From Balanoglossus misakiensis (lineage: Eukaryota; Hemichordata), in NCBI GenBank assembly GCA_040954595.2, contig CM082585.2, positions 11,780,001 through 11,844,000 of the forward strand: a stretch of DNA of 64,000 bases, in the 5' to 3' direction. Position 1 is the first letter of the stretch; every line of letters begins with the position of its first letter. A program made the position numbers and the translations under genes. Positions 24,216 to 37,301 of this stretch are shown piece after piece. Below the pieces are notes generated by a model, which saw only the letters and a program-made list of their open reading frames with translations, was not told where the DNA came from and ran no database searches.

Positions 24216-27200
24216 GTGTCAAATATTTATCAAAATATCTTTCATTACACAAAGTGTGGTGTCTTTGTTTAAAGGAACAATAGCTGTAAATTTGTATAAT
24301 CCGTTTAGTGTTGATTTACTACTATGTACACGCCCAACATTTCAGCTATGTTCAAAAATAGCTTTTGTTCGCTACAGTTCACTAGGAAACAGACAAATAC
24401 TGATTAAAATGACAAAAAATTAAGTGTGCAGCTATTGTCCTGTGAAAACCCTGGGTGTGTGACATTTCTGCTTGAAATTCACTTACTGCATTCCAATGCA
24501 TAATGCATTGCTTTGTGACAGACCATTTACATGGAGTATTTCCGGCTATAGACAATTTGCATTAATTAAAAAAGTCTGAGTCTTATGTTTTGTTTAGAAA
24601 ATAAATTTGCTGCTGGAAATGCAGAGAGTTCTGTCTGCAGTCAGATCTTGAGTCAGTGGTCAGCTGACCTCTGAAGCACTTCAGAACACAAGTATGCATG
24701 ACAGATGGTTGCATTGAAAAGTCTTGTATGTTCCTCCCGGGTCATGACCTCTTATCATGACCTGCCTGTCTGTACAGTGACCCTCCCCCCCCCCCCCCCC
24801 CTCCCCCAACAGTTCATGTTGCTCGGTGGAAAGCTTTTAGACTGAATACTCGGTGATTAAACATTCTGGCTTTTGAAATTCATTCACCCACGACATGTTC
24901 TGCTGTAGCAGGTATGAATGGCATCCTGTACTTGTAGGGTTTCTTATGGGTTGAAAATCAAGTGCTACTAACTGCCAGAGTGGTACTAAAATATGTCCGT
25001 AATATGCTTTGAAATTTTTTAAGGTTTGGAAGAATTAGAGTTTATTGCCGAATTGCATGACATCTTAATATCCGAATAATAAACTTGACAACCCCGAGTG
25101 AACACAAGTAAATATACTATAATAATATAATACTAAATATACTAAGTGCCATAGATGAAGTAATGTCAGCAACAGAAGCGAGATGACAGACAGGCCAAAC
25201 ACTACTGAAAAGCTTCACAGTAGTTTTATTTGCCAAAGAGATTACTGCCTACAGTATCTGGGACCAACTTTTTCTAGAAGAATTCCACTCCAACAAACTC
25301 AACAATTTCTTTGATTTAGCCCTCATCTTGTAGAAATCATATTCATTTAAATGAAGAAAAAAACACTATAGTCAAAATCAATTTAGACAAATCTGTATTT
25401 TATATATTGAGAGTAGTTGTGTATGTATAGTGTACTGTTACATAATATGATGAGCATTGATCGGTGTATGAAGGGGAATGGAGATCAATATTGTTTTTTG
25501 GCTCCAGATGGGCCTTGAATGACACATTTATACTGGTAGAGACCTTTTTCATATGCATGGATTTACTCACTCACCCTCTTCTAAATATTATGGTGATGGT
25601 TTGAGTTAGTTTTTCAATACATGATTTTGTTAGGTGCTCCCCCCTCCCTCAGTGGCCAAAAGTTTGCTAGTGTTGCTCTTTTCTTGAAAGAGACTGTGAA
25701 ATAAAATTGAAGAATTCAACTTCCAAATTCAGCAAGGCACAAGTTGTGTTCATTGCATGCCACACTGAGAGGGGGCGCGACGTCCAGTTGTTGACGCAGC
25801 CATGGCAACAGCGGGGGTGTTAAAGCGCATATGTGTATCAGCCCGGTCAAGGACGCGTCGACGAACGTTCGGGGCGATTTCATGATGTCGTCATTGAATA
25901 TGGCATTAAAGTAATTACAAAAGCTACGTGACCTCGTGTCAATATTCAGCATTACAAGTGAGGGTTGCCATGGTGAACCACAACAAAGCCTTCATCACAA
26001 ACGCGGCTATCATGTAGCGATTTGTGGCCTCCCCAAAACACCATAATTTATGATTTTCAAGCTTGTCGGGAGATATTGGAAACCAACGAACTGAATAGTT
26101 TATTTCCTTTCTACGCTTAGGAATTGGTATAAAAAATACCCTTCCCGATCATTTTCAGAAACAACAATTATCAGAGAACCAAAAACCCAAGTCGGAAATC
26201 CCGACTTTTTTGACAAGTTTTCAGCAAACTAGCTGGAGAAGGTTCCGTTACAATATTTCACGACTTCAATAGTTTGACAAGTTAAATATTGTCTGTCAAA
26301 ATTGTTGGCTTTGACAGCGCTGTAACCGCTAGCTGGCAGCGTCTATTGTTGAACGCCTCGCGTTTGAGAAAGTTTATCCTTGGAGTTTACATGTATTTGC
26401 ACAGCTGTCACCGTTACTATTGGCTACTGATGGATTGCTTTCAATAAAGACGTTGTAACAGGTGCCGTTTACTTTACAAGTTAAAATATTGGGACTTCAA
26501 AACTGCGAGAAAAAAATAAATATTTCAGACCCGTTATTATCTTCAGAACCTAGATAATTAGCGCAATAATTAGCGCAATATAGGATATCCCCAATCATAT
26601 TTCCCGTCGGGAAGTGAATATTATTTGGAAGAGCACGGTGCGGCCATTGTGTTCACTTTCCTTTCACCACAGAAACACACGTCAGTGAAACCTGGTGAAT
26701 TCAGGGAGGTCTATCTATCTATCGCGATCATACAACGGTTGCAGGTTAGTTCTTTTCGCTTTATTACTCTTGATCACACCACTTTCAATAATTCATTCGT
26801 TATTTTATCGTCACGGTAGTATATCTGAAGGGATGTGGCTGAAATTTCTCTCACGATCTCATTATCGATTTCAGCGTCCGCGTCCGCGTCGGTGCGCGCG
26901 CGACAACGCCTATATACATGACATTTGTCGTCTGCAAAAGAACCGCGGGTATCAATTTGCCTTGACTTTACCTTCCCCGTTTCCATAGTCACGCCTGAAC
27001 TAGAAGCTCTTGTGGAATTCGGTTCATTGTAGTTCACTTTCAGTGAAAGGAGATTGTGGTGGAGTGTGAATTTGAAGCTTATATGTCGACTTGTAGGTTG
27101 TACATGTACATTGAAGTTGTTGATAGCGCTCTTTTCATGTTGGTTTCACCATTGCGCGTTATTGTTTGTTTCTTGTAGATTTCACCGTTTGTTTTAGGGT

Positions 27201-30060
27201 TGTTTTGTTTATTAAACAAACAATCAGTTCGAAATAGGCGTTGTTCGGCTCACTTGAGTTTTTTTTTTTCGACCGAGGTACTACACATGAATCATGTCGC
27301 CTCAAAATACTTTCCTTCTGAGAGATGTATACTGTACTCACGTCATTTTACAAAGTAAAAACTAAACTTGCAAACGGCACTGACTTACACTTTTAATACT
27401 AAACAGGATTACTTTATATTGGATGGGGAAAATAACGGCTGGGATCATGATAGGCGTGTTTGCCCTTTATAACAGCAACAACGACATTTTATTCGAAATA
27501 TCTTCACTATTAGTGAAGATATGTCTATGCTACATGCAAAACAGACACTCTCACGTTTCTGAAATAGTTGTCGTACTTTTCTCTCAATTTATTGAAGTCA
27601 TATAAACGCCAAAGAGTATGCTATCGCAGAAATAAAATTAGGTAACCAAATATTGCATAGATTGTGTACTGCAGTATGTCTGAAAAATAATCACATTTCC
27701 TTGTATGATTAAGGGTTTTGGAATGTTAAGATGAATCAACTAAACTGACCCCAATTTTTAAAGATTCAGAACTACTGCCAACAATCGTTTCAAGTCTAAG
27801 ATTGTAAGAAGCATAAGTTCTGTAATAAAATACAATAATTTAAGGCTTTATAGCAGTTATTATGAGTGTTAAATATATATTTTTGGTGTCTCCAGTGCAT
27901 GTGGAATGATGGTAAAGTCATTTTAATAAAAACGGCTGTAGCTAGTCTGCGGTCTTTGAACTCATGAGGTCAGATAGACTGTCTGAGTGAGCATTTTCAC
28001 CTTTAAAAAATCCTTTGATTTGATCACAATTCAGTCATGTGTACTAGTGTATTGTGAAGACATTTTTGGCATTTTCTGTATTTAATGAGGACACAGTAGA
28101 TGGTAATTTAGTTCTTGGTGTAGAGAGGAGGGGAAGGCATTTATTCTCATTCCCTATAAACATGTGTTTGCAAAATATAGAATGCAAATCAATATCCATT
28201 TTGGTTTGTTGATTTCAACATGGAGGTACCTCCATGTTGAAATAGCTGGGCAGTGTAAGTTGAACGTGATGAGTGACAATGGGTGTTACTGTAACTGATA
28301 TAGGTTGTGACAGTAATGAGTTCCTGGAAAGACTTCTGGAAATTCTAGGAATTGTAAATCCTGATCCTGTGAATACCCTGAAAACAGGAAATTCACTCAG
28401 GAAACATCTGGAAATTCATTGTTCGTAGGAACCTTTGGTGCAGCAAAATATGCCCATAAAGTGGGGCCAATTGTAATCTTGAAATAGCCTGGCCTGAGTT
28501 GACCTCTGATATGGTTCACAACTGTTGCCAAGTGCAATAAAATGTTTACAAAACAAAAAGCACTGTGTTAACTGATATACTGGCTTGTACAAATAAGTCA
28601 TATCACTTGTAACATTCTAGGTCAAGTAAGAAAGGATCCAGTGTATGTAATAAAGGCAGATCAAACACTGCATTCATTTGAAAAGCATAAAAAATGACAA
28701 AACTTTACAATGTACTGAGTAATTTCCCCCAAAGTTGTTACTATTCTTTATAGGTTCGCATGTGGTGTAATTGCCTGATGCGAAAGTTAATTATTGTGTC
28801 CGCATGATAACAACCTGTAGCAATCCACACAGATCATATTTAGTGATTTCAAAGACTGGAACCTTGAAAGGCAACGATCAATTGATTCAAAGGATGGTTG
28901 TCACATAACATGAATCATGGGAGTCTGTACCCATAGTTACGATATCTTTATTATGACAACAATGTAAATGGTTCTATTCTTGTGTATAGAGGTGACCTAC
29001 TTTGGCCAATTTTGAATTGCCATCTGTTCTTATGATTGCCAAAAGATTCAATCAATGACGAGTTCACACCCAATACACTTATATTAAGACTATCAAAGAT
29101 ACAAGCAAAATACCACCTGGCAGAAATTTAGACTTTATAATCATTGATTTTGTAAAACATTTATCTTAGTGAATAATAACAGAAAGGATTATTTATTGGT
29201 AATCAGAATAATTTCGATAATGTAATATTAGAGGTAAAAGATGTAGTTTTCATGGCTTTTTGCAGGAAAACTATTTTTCTGTCATTCACATCCCAACAAG
29301 CATACATGTAACAGCATTGATCATCATTTTGACTTGTAAGTTCTATTTCAAGACTCAGAACCTAGCATGCACCCATTTATGAAGTCTGTTTGGAAATGTT
29401 TACTTGACAACCAATGGTTTCAACAAAACGTGCAATTGTATGCGTGATTGAAAACGCTGCGTTCTCTATTGATCATACATTGCCATTATAGGTGAATTGA
29501 GAGCATACAAGCTATAACCCCTTTCACTTGTTCACTACCAATAGGGCTTTCAAGGTGCCTGTTCAAGGATGCTTTTATACAAAGACATTACCTTCCCAGA
29601 CAGATTAACACTTTGAATTATTGTAGGGATGGATTCTCCGAATGCAGATAGAATTGTAGTGAAATCATTTTTTTTTTAATATTTGAAACAAATCATTCTT
29701 TACCAATGGTAAGTGAGTCTTATGAAAGCCCTAAACAGAGAGCACACTACATTCTAAAAACTAAGATTTTTCAAGGATCAGGAAGATTGGAATCAGTGCT
29801 TGGTCATTTTGGCTTTGAGGTCAATGGCTATTTTCTTGAGATCTTTAAATTTGTATGTTCCCCTAGTTCTGTCATTTTAACTGCAGTGAAATGATTATAA
29901 GCTCCACATTTAAGAGTTATGACTGTGTTAAGGGGTTATGTCCACACCTAGAGTAATTTCACCATTACATAATATTTTCAAAACGATTTCTGAATCCTGC
30001 TAATCAGTAATCCTCTCTCTCCACAGTGTCACATTTTAATTGATCACAAGTGAATCAGAA
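24216..30060. other. Long intergenic/5' region of the scramblase, with C-homopolymer at 24786-24802
   Basis: 5.8 kb between the BLZF1 polyadenylation hexamer and the scramblase start codon. A run of about 17 C is near 24786, a possible assembly or sequencing weak spot. A GC-richer patch around 26870-26960 and a donor-like GCAG|GTTAGT near 26743 could mark a scramblase promoter and first non-coding exon. An acceptor (CCACAG, ending 30026) shows that the ATG exon begins at 30027, so a leader exon must exist upstream. I see no protein-coding exon in this stretch. Confidence 0.4.
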
Positions 30061-32698
30061 ATGGCTGATCATAGTCAAGGTAAGTATTTTTACTGTAATC
30101 TTTGACTTTTTCAAATCAGTTTATGCAATTATGTTTTTATCTGGCTTGAAAAATGAACAACCTTTGCTCTTATCTGTGTTGCCATCAGTTTTATTACGCC
30201 AACAGCTTTCTGCTGAGTTTCATATCACAGAGTGAAGGATTTATGTTTGTTTATTATAGACGAATGCGAAAAAATGGTGGAACTAGTTAAAAATGCATAT
30301 TAAGATTTGTCAGCTGATAATGTCAGTACTAGTTTGAATAATGAAAAGTGGTTTTGACATGCCTGAAAAAGACCATTGTTTTGTATTTACCCTGGGGGTA
30401 GTATATTTGCCTGCTATTGAATAACTACTGTGTATACAGCTGCTGGACTAGATTTTTATGCCTCACAACAAATCTAGTGGGTGGGTATGGTGTGAAATTG
30501 GCTTCAGAAGCTGTTATCATGTTTGAAAAGCCTATGATCTTCCATCTTGTATCACACTAAGACATTTGATATCTTTATTTGAATTAAGTCATATTCATGA
30601 TTTAAATTATTGCAGCCATCACCTCACACATCCCTGAAAAGATTTTTGTCATCTCCTGATCAGGTCACGGACCCCCAGCTCATGCCCCTGCACATGGACA
30701 TGACCAACAAGGACCTCCAGCCCATGCTCCTGCATATGGCCATCAACAACAACCCCCACCCCAGGGGTATGCACAACCCCCACCCCAAGGGTATGCACAA
30801 CCTCCCCCTCAGGGGTATGCACAACCTGGATATGCCCAGCCTGGCCAACCGGCGTACGGACAACCACCACCAGTTCCTGGTGCCCCTCCAGGTGTACAAT
30901 GGATGCAGGCACCACAGGCACCCTCTAACTGTCCACCTGGTTTGGAGTACCTCACACAGATTGATCAGCTTTTAGTTCATCAACAAGTTGAACTTCTTGA
31001 AGGTATGTCTTTGACGTGATGTGTCAAGCAACAAGTACGTCTTTGATCAAGTGACAAGTGCTTCACATTGTAAAAATCATGTGTCATACCCAAGCCAATT
31101 TTTTATTGAATTCATAGCTTCACTGATCACGCAAACTATTTATAGACAATAAAACATTGATATCTTGCTTTCATTGAGAATTCATTGCTTATAAATTTAA
31201 TGTAATCTAATTTAATGCAGCATTTACTGGTTTTGAAACAAACAACAAATACGGCATCAAGAACAGCATGGGACAGAGAGTGTATTTTGCAGCTGAAGGT
31301 ACGTGCCATCTCTTTGTGTGTGTGTGTGGGTGTGCGTGCATATGCATTGGTGCAGGAGTTCAGTCATCGCGATGATCTTGGAGTCAATGTGACAAGTGAC
31401 TGGATTATATTAGAATTCCCAGTTTTATTCCTTTATCTGGTACTATGCTCTGATACATGCGACTGTCAAGAAGATGAATCGTTCAGTACGTACTAGAGAC
31501 TTACAAAGGCACCATGCAAGACCCAATCTAACTCTACTACCTTGTTAAAATCATTTTCTAACTTTATGCATCTTGTAGATACTGACTGTTGCACCAGACA
31601 GTGTTGTGGATCAGCTCGTCCCTTTGACATGAAAATCCTGGATAACTCACAGCGGGAAGTGATCCATCTCCATCGACCTTTGAGGTGTTCCAGTTGCTGG
31701 TATCCATGGTAAGTAATATCCCAATTGAGCAAAGTAATATGAAGAGATGCCGATTGAAACCATCAACTACAAAATTCATCATGAAGTCTCTCAGAAAAAA
31801 TACTCAAAAGCAGGTGAAAACATCTGGAAACAATGAATGAATCTCACAGTCAAGTTTGCAAGACATTTAGTTCCCAGAAAATCTCACTCTAACGTTTTCC
31901 CTTGTCACCCGGAAGCTGTCTGCAAGAACTGGAAGTACAATCACCACCCGGCACAGTGGTGGGATATGTCAAACAGGCCTGGAGTGTTATCCTTCCCAAG
32001 TTTTACATCCAGAATGCCAATAGGGACACCCAGCTGATGATTGAAGGGCCTTTCTGTACCTGGAATCTCTGTGGAGATGTTGAATTCCAGGTAAGACATT
32101 TGTGGGTGTCTGGTTATTCTTGGAATAATGACTGAAGAGTCATTCGGAAGTTGCAATCTTTGTCGGGATGTTTATTTCTGTGATTAGACAGATTAAGAAA
32201 GAATTATTGCAGCTGCTGTCTAACATGTCATGTAAAGAAGATGCTAAGATAAATTCAAATCTTTCCGTCAACAATTGTAGGTGTTATCCAATGATGGGTC
32301 AACGCAAGTTGGCAAGATTTCCAAACAGTGGTCTGGATTGGCCAAGGAAATGTTCACCGATGCTGATAACTTTGGAATCACATTCCCTATGGATTTGGAT
32401 GTCAACATCAAGGCTGTTATGCTGGGAGCTTGCTTCCTCATTGTAAGTCAAACTACTTTCTGTGGAAAATTTCTCACACAATCTGTAATTCTGTTTGATC
32501 TGAAATCCCCTTTTGTTACGTGTAACCTGTTTAACTATTTTCAGAAGCTACCACATGTTTCTGCATTTCAAACAACACATTGTTCTGAACTGTATAACAA
32601 TTTTGGGTAAATGGAATTTTTATCCCTTTTTACAGGACTTTATGTTCTTTGAGAAGAGCGGAAACAAGGATGACCAGCGTGGTATGGGTATGTTCTAA
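30061..32698 (+). CDS. Phospholipid scramblase family protein
   Basis: Phospholipid scramblases of the PLSCR family are palmitoylated, Ca2+-binding proteins linked to lipid movement at the plasma membrane and to nuclear signalling. Seven coding exons (30061-30079, 30664-31002, 31221-31298, 31579-31708, 31916-32090, 32281-32442, 32636-32698) close to 321 residues. The N-terminal Pro/Gln/Tyr-rich segment includes three [12 protein letters not shown] repeats. The scramblase core follows: [21 protein letters not shown], a Cys-rich palmitoylation-type cluster (DCCTRQCCG), the VGYVKQAW block, the EF-like Ca2+ site [12 protein letters not shown] (residues 274-285) and the C-terminal hydrophobic helix [16 protein letters not shown]. 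This closely resembles vertebrate PLSCR1-4; which vertebrate member is nearest I cannot decide. The acceptor before 31916 (CCCGGAAG) is weak, but phase and homology support it. Confidence 0.93.
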
Positions 32699-35059
32699 TC
32701 ATCATGGAAAAAAAGAAAAAACAACACCAAGCATTTGTCTAATCAAGGTGATAGACTATGATATCAAAAAGGAAAAAAAAAGATGTCTCACTTTCAGTGC
32801 TGTACTATCACAGTAGTATTAAATGTAATGTTAGCCTGTAGTTCAAGTGCAATTCCTGTTTGTTAAAAAATCTTCACAAAAAAACCTCAAAAGTTTAAAA
32901 CTGTTTATTGTGTTGCTGCAATATAGCACATTATTTTTAACCAACTCGTACTAGTATTTGCGTAAACTTTAGAATAAACTATATCTTTAGTTCTTCTACC
33001 AGAAGTGTGTTTAGAAATGTATTCAGAGGCTGTTAAGTCCAACGGACTCAACCACAATTACTACTAACAGCACCGTTGCTTATCAGCTATCGGCACACAG
33101 CGTCCCCATGAGGTGAATGTGCATGTGTATTTTGTTACGTGTTGCAGTGGCCAATCAGCTGGAAGAGAACTACACAAACAATGTCTGATCTTGATAAGTA
33201 ATGGTGCTGTGATAGGTTACATTTACGTAATTAATGAGGCTGAAACAATGTATAGTAACTTAACCCTTTTTATCCATGTTTATATCAGTCTGGAGTGTCT
33301 TAATAGTGAAGCCCTTCAACTTCTGTACAAACTGAACAAACAGTTACTATTTACTTATTTTCCAAACTCAGAACTATTTACAAGTGACAAAACAAGCTAC
33401 AACTAGCTTGTGAATGTATTTCCATCCATGTGTAACTGAAGGAGTATTTGTAGGAATTGTCCGCAATAGAGCAGATCTTTTAATTCTAAATCACTTGAGA
33501 TCAGTTCACTTTTAAATTAACTTTAATACTGTTACACTTCCCACTTGATAAGGTTTTTTAGTATCTCTATATTTTGGTACCACAAGATGTATTTCTTTTT
33601 TTTTTTTGGACAATAACACCAGTTAAACAGAACGATTCATGGTTCTGAGAAATGCCTCTTGGAAACAACGAATCTTTCAAGCTTAGCAGAAACTATCATT
33701 AACCATAAGAGTATTAACGATCACTGTATGTATACATTTTCACAACTCCCCTTAAACCCTGACTGTCTTTCTGACAGATGTTTGTACACACTCACATTCC
33801 AGTGTGAAAGAATAAATGTCTCTATTTCCGGATAATGACACTTTTGTATGGTAGAAAGTTGTTATCAGACTGTGTTTTCTTTCATGTAGACTTTAACATG
33901 GAGTTTTGTTATTTTTTATGTAAATAAAACTGTTCCAATACGAAATATGTTTACGGATGTGAAATTATCAAATGCTGGATGCAGAAGTGGACCAACATTG
34001 GTCACATGTACCGGTAATTTGAAATGAGACATGTATAGCGCCCTCGCACATGCATCTTTTCTTTTCTCTTTTCTTCACCTTTCAGCCACATGCTCGGAAA
34101 AGAAATGAGCTCAGTTGGAAATTAGACACATTTTATGTTCAAACTGTTAGTTCACCACTCAGCTGCCAGATAAATTGTAATTAGAACTAGCATCCACGTT
34201 AATGAAAGTGTTTGGCAGTTATTTACTCATTAACTTTTGGGTTTTAACTCTGAAATATCTTTGTCTGGTGATTACAATCAGCTTGACCCTGAAGTCTGCA
34301 TTCACAAATGAATGAAACTGGTTCTGCTTAAAATGCAGGATTGACACAAAGCCCAAGGTCACATGTGTCTCCATGGTAACACAGTCGAACTGACACTGAT
34401 TTGACAGGGTCCAACACACACAAGTAAATATTTCATTCAAGTCACAAGGTCAGACATTTCAGTATGGACACATCTCAGTATAGAAACAGAATGATGAAGA
34501 AAATACCACACAAAGTATGCAGATCTTTGAGTATTTATTTCTGTTATAAATTTAATCAGTTTATGAATTTGAAACCTTGAGTATAATTATGGATTTGATT
34601 AACAGCCCCTTAAAAGTGCTGTCATGGTAACTGGAGCCATTCAAGCAAGGGTCAATGGGATTACACCGAGTTTTAGATTTTGCATGTGAAGGGTAAATGG
34701 GTCAACATGAGATGAAAAAAAATAAAATGAAAAATATTGGACTTGTACATGAACTACTGGTCATCACCAGTAAAGCACAAATTATGTTAATTTAAGAGAG
34801 AATTAGCATTTGACCTTCGCTATTCAAACACTCTCCTATAAACAGGTCATTTCACTTTGGTCTCTGGGTTGAAATATCTGGGTCACATGTCTAGCAGTGT
34901 GCAGCTAATCTGGGTCAGCATACATCCCTTGAAAAGATTTTGCAGCACAGTGTGTGCAACATAAGGAATTCTGTACATTAATGTACTTGTCCCTTCTGTG
35001 TATTACACATGTATTCAACTCAGTTTGCAATGTCTGTGAGCACGCCATTTTAGCAAGTT
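32699..35059. other. Convergent 3' region of scramblase and RNF7
   Basis: A 2.4-kb stretch between two convergent genes. The scramblase AATAAA is at 33923-33928, giving a 3' UTR of about 1.2 kb. The RNF7 3' UTR comes from the other side. I see no further coding exon. Confidence 0.5.
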
Positions 35060-36774
35060 TTATTTCCCTATTCGTTGAACCATCCATTCTTGTTGGCAAA
35101 GTGGGCATCTATTGTTCTGTTTCACCCACAGTGACATACAGCAGTTGTGAAAGGAATGGTTGCAATCTCCCCAGACAACTAAAAAAAAAAGAAAGAAAAA
35201 AAAAATAAACCCTCAGTTAGTTTGTGTCAGGAATATTGGATATTATAAGTTGGAAATTATAACAAGTAGCTTTTGAAGACAGACATTTCTAAAACAAAAG
35301 GAAAAACGAAAAGATAGAGAAGATAGTGATAATAAAAATCCTATGCACTTCATGTGCAGAAGTGCTTATTTTGAACCTAGCTGCTGGTAGCAACCAACCA
35401 CATACATTGAATCCTTCGGTATCTCCTTAAAACTACTTATATTATTTTAATTATAAGACGCGGATGTGTTGACGTTTTGAATTTTACATGGTATACTCAC
35501 ATTATCAGTAACAAACTTGTTTTTCTGAAGTGTTATGTAGACATTTTGATAAGAATTACAAGACAGATAATGTGTGTCAAAAGTACTGATAACCCATTTA
35601 CCATTTTAATAGCTTCTGTGCATGTGCAACTAGACACACCCCCTTATTTGCATATGGCAACATTGGTTGGGTTGGGTTGGACAATGCCATGGTGAACTTT
35701 GGGACTATTTTAATGAACTATAATATTCAGAATAGTGTAACATTCCTACCTACACAATCTTCTTGCTTGTTTTCAGCTTGGCAGCGCAGACAGGCATCTA
35801 CATGGGCAAAGAATAAATAATTATCATATTTTAATTTGAGAAGGTCATGTCACTCACACCCAAGAGGCGTGTACGGTCGGTCACACGTTTCACCACTGCT
35901 TTTCATATTAGTTGTGGAACGTGCGTTGCAAATAGAAGGTCATCTCGCGGGCACAACGCGTTCCTGGGGATTCCATAACGATTAACCTCAGGATCAATAC
36001 AATGCACTGACCCTGCGTGAAAGTAAGGTCACTTCTACCAGCGCATACGTCATTGACAGCCAGACGGCTTATTCAGGATGCAGCGATTGCAGTCGTGCGT
36101 GTACCGTACTTGGGCAAAATGCTCCTCCAGTGGGCGAATGAGCCAACTGCCGAGGCTTCAAACATTGTTGGGTGATACAACAGTACTCCAGGCTCGGTAA
36201 GATGTTAAGTTTTTTTCTCCCATTTTAATCGAGAAGCGGATAAACGAGTGCTAAGTTTAGGAATTGAAACCTACACTATGTACCGCTATATGTAAATAAC
36301 AGAATAAATTATAGACAATCAACTAATACAAGGATATAAACATTGGCTTGTCTCGCACGTCGGACAAAATCTGAATTTGTTAAATTTTATCATTTATTAA
36401 CGTAAACACTGGTCAGAATTGCAGAAGGGAGATATGGGAACAATGCATATCCTAAATTGGGTCTGTCCTATCAAATACAATGCCCCTGCAGCTCATAATA
36501 ATACCAAGGACTCAGCTTCATGCATGCAAATTTACAACAAGAAACGTCGAATGCAGCAGAGAGGTTGAAGCTCAAGTGAGAACGGAATATTTTGCAATAT
36601 CTCACCCATTACTTGAACTCTACAGATAGCGCAAGTGTCACATTCGACATCCCAGCTCCACATAGCGACGGCGTTCCATTTCTTCAGACTAAACATTTTC
36701 TCTGCTTTCTGGTCTGTAGATTTTTCTCCGACTTCAACGACGCCGTCTCCACCCGTTTCCTCCATCTCCGCCAT
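35060..36774 (-). CDS. RNF7: RNF7 / RBX2 (SAG) homologue, RING-H2 subunit of cullin-RING ligases
   Basis: RBX2 is the RING-H2 protein that recruits the E2 to cullin-5 class ubiquitin ligases and promotes cullin neddylation. Three coding exons (36774-36606, 35797-35750, 35178-35060) join in phase 1 each time and give 111 residues, against about 113 in human. The N-terminal tail is acidic and variable. It is followed by the near-invariant block [19 protein letters not shown], the Cys pairs CAIC and CLRC, the [11 protein letters not shown]ys/His cluster, RCPLCQQEW and the terminal QRIGK. All RING zinc ligands are present. The last two exons are too short to be found as long frames. The start codon lies 528 bp from that of the divergent NME7 gene. 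Confidence 0.96.
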
Positions 36775-37301
36775 CTTGGTTTGTTCTGCCTTGCGCAGAA
36801 TGCTCGCACGAGGGCGACTGGCTTATTATCAGCGCATCTGCATAGCAAGTGGGTAGATTTCAGTTTTAATTGATTTTATTAGCAATGGGGTTTAATTTGA
36901 ACTGTAATGTAGCATTTTTGCTTATGTGGAATTTATTTCAAAATAAGTACGAGCGCTCTACGATAACATTTTCTTCCGACACGTGAGGGCGCACCCGTAG
37001 CGACGACTTTATTACCAGTCAGGTATTCGACAAACTAGTGAAAATTATTTGAAGAATAATAATTTATGACAGCGTGTCATTTTGTCATTTGTGTATGAGA
37101 ACTCATTGATGATATCAATTGGAATTTTTTTCACAAGAATTTTTGACAAAAACTGGCAAAATTGCAAAGCTTCATATTCGACGTTACGCGCTTGTAATAC
37201 AACGATTGTTATTCTGCTGTTGCTATAGACAACAAGTCTGGAGCCCGGTAGTAGTTCAAGTAACGTCGAAGCGAGGTTTTTGCACGGACAAACAAGACAA
37301 A
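36775..37301. promoter_or_regulatory. Divergent promoter region of RNF7 and NME7
   Basis: The two start codons face away from each other with 527 bp between them, so both promoters must lie here or overlap. No TATA box is evident at either side. The layout is that of a bidirectional housekeeping-type promoter. Confidence 0.5.

Noticed and set aside
30610-30975. Plus-strand frame rich in His/Pro/Met and minus-strand Gly/Val-rich frames at the scramblase exon
   Set aside because: The scramblase frame, phase-linked to the ATG exon and to the downstream core, explains this exon; the others are alternative frames of its tandem repeats.
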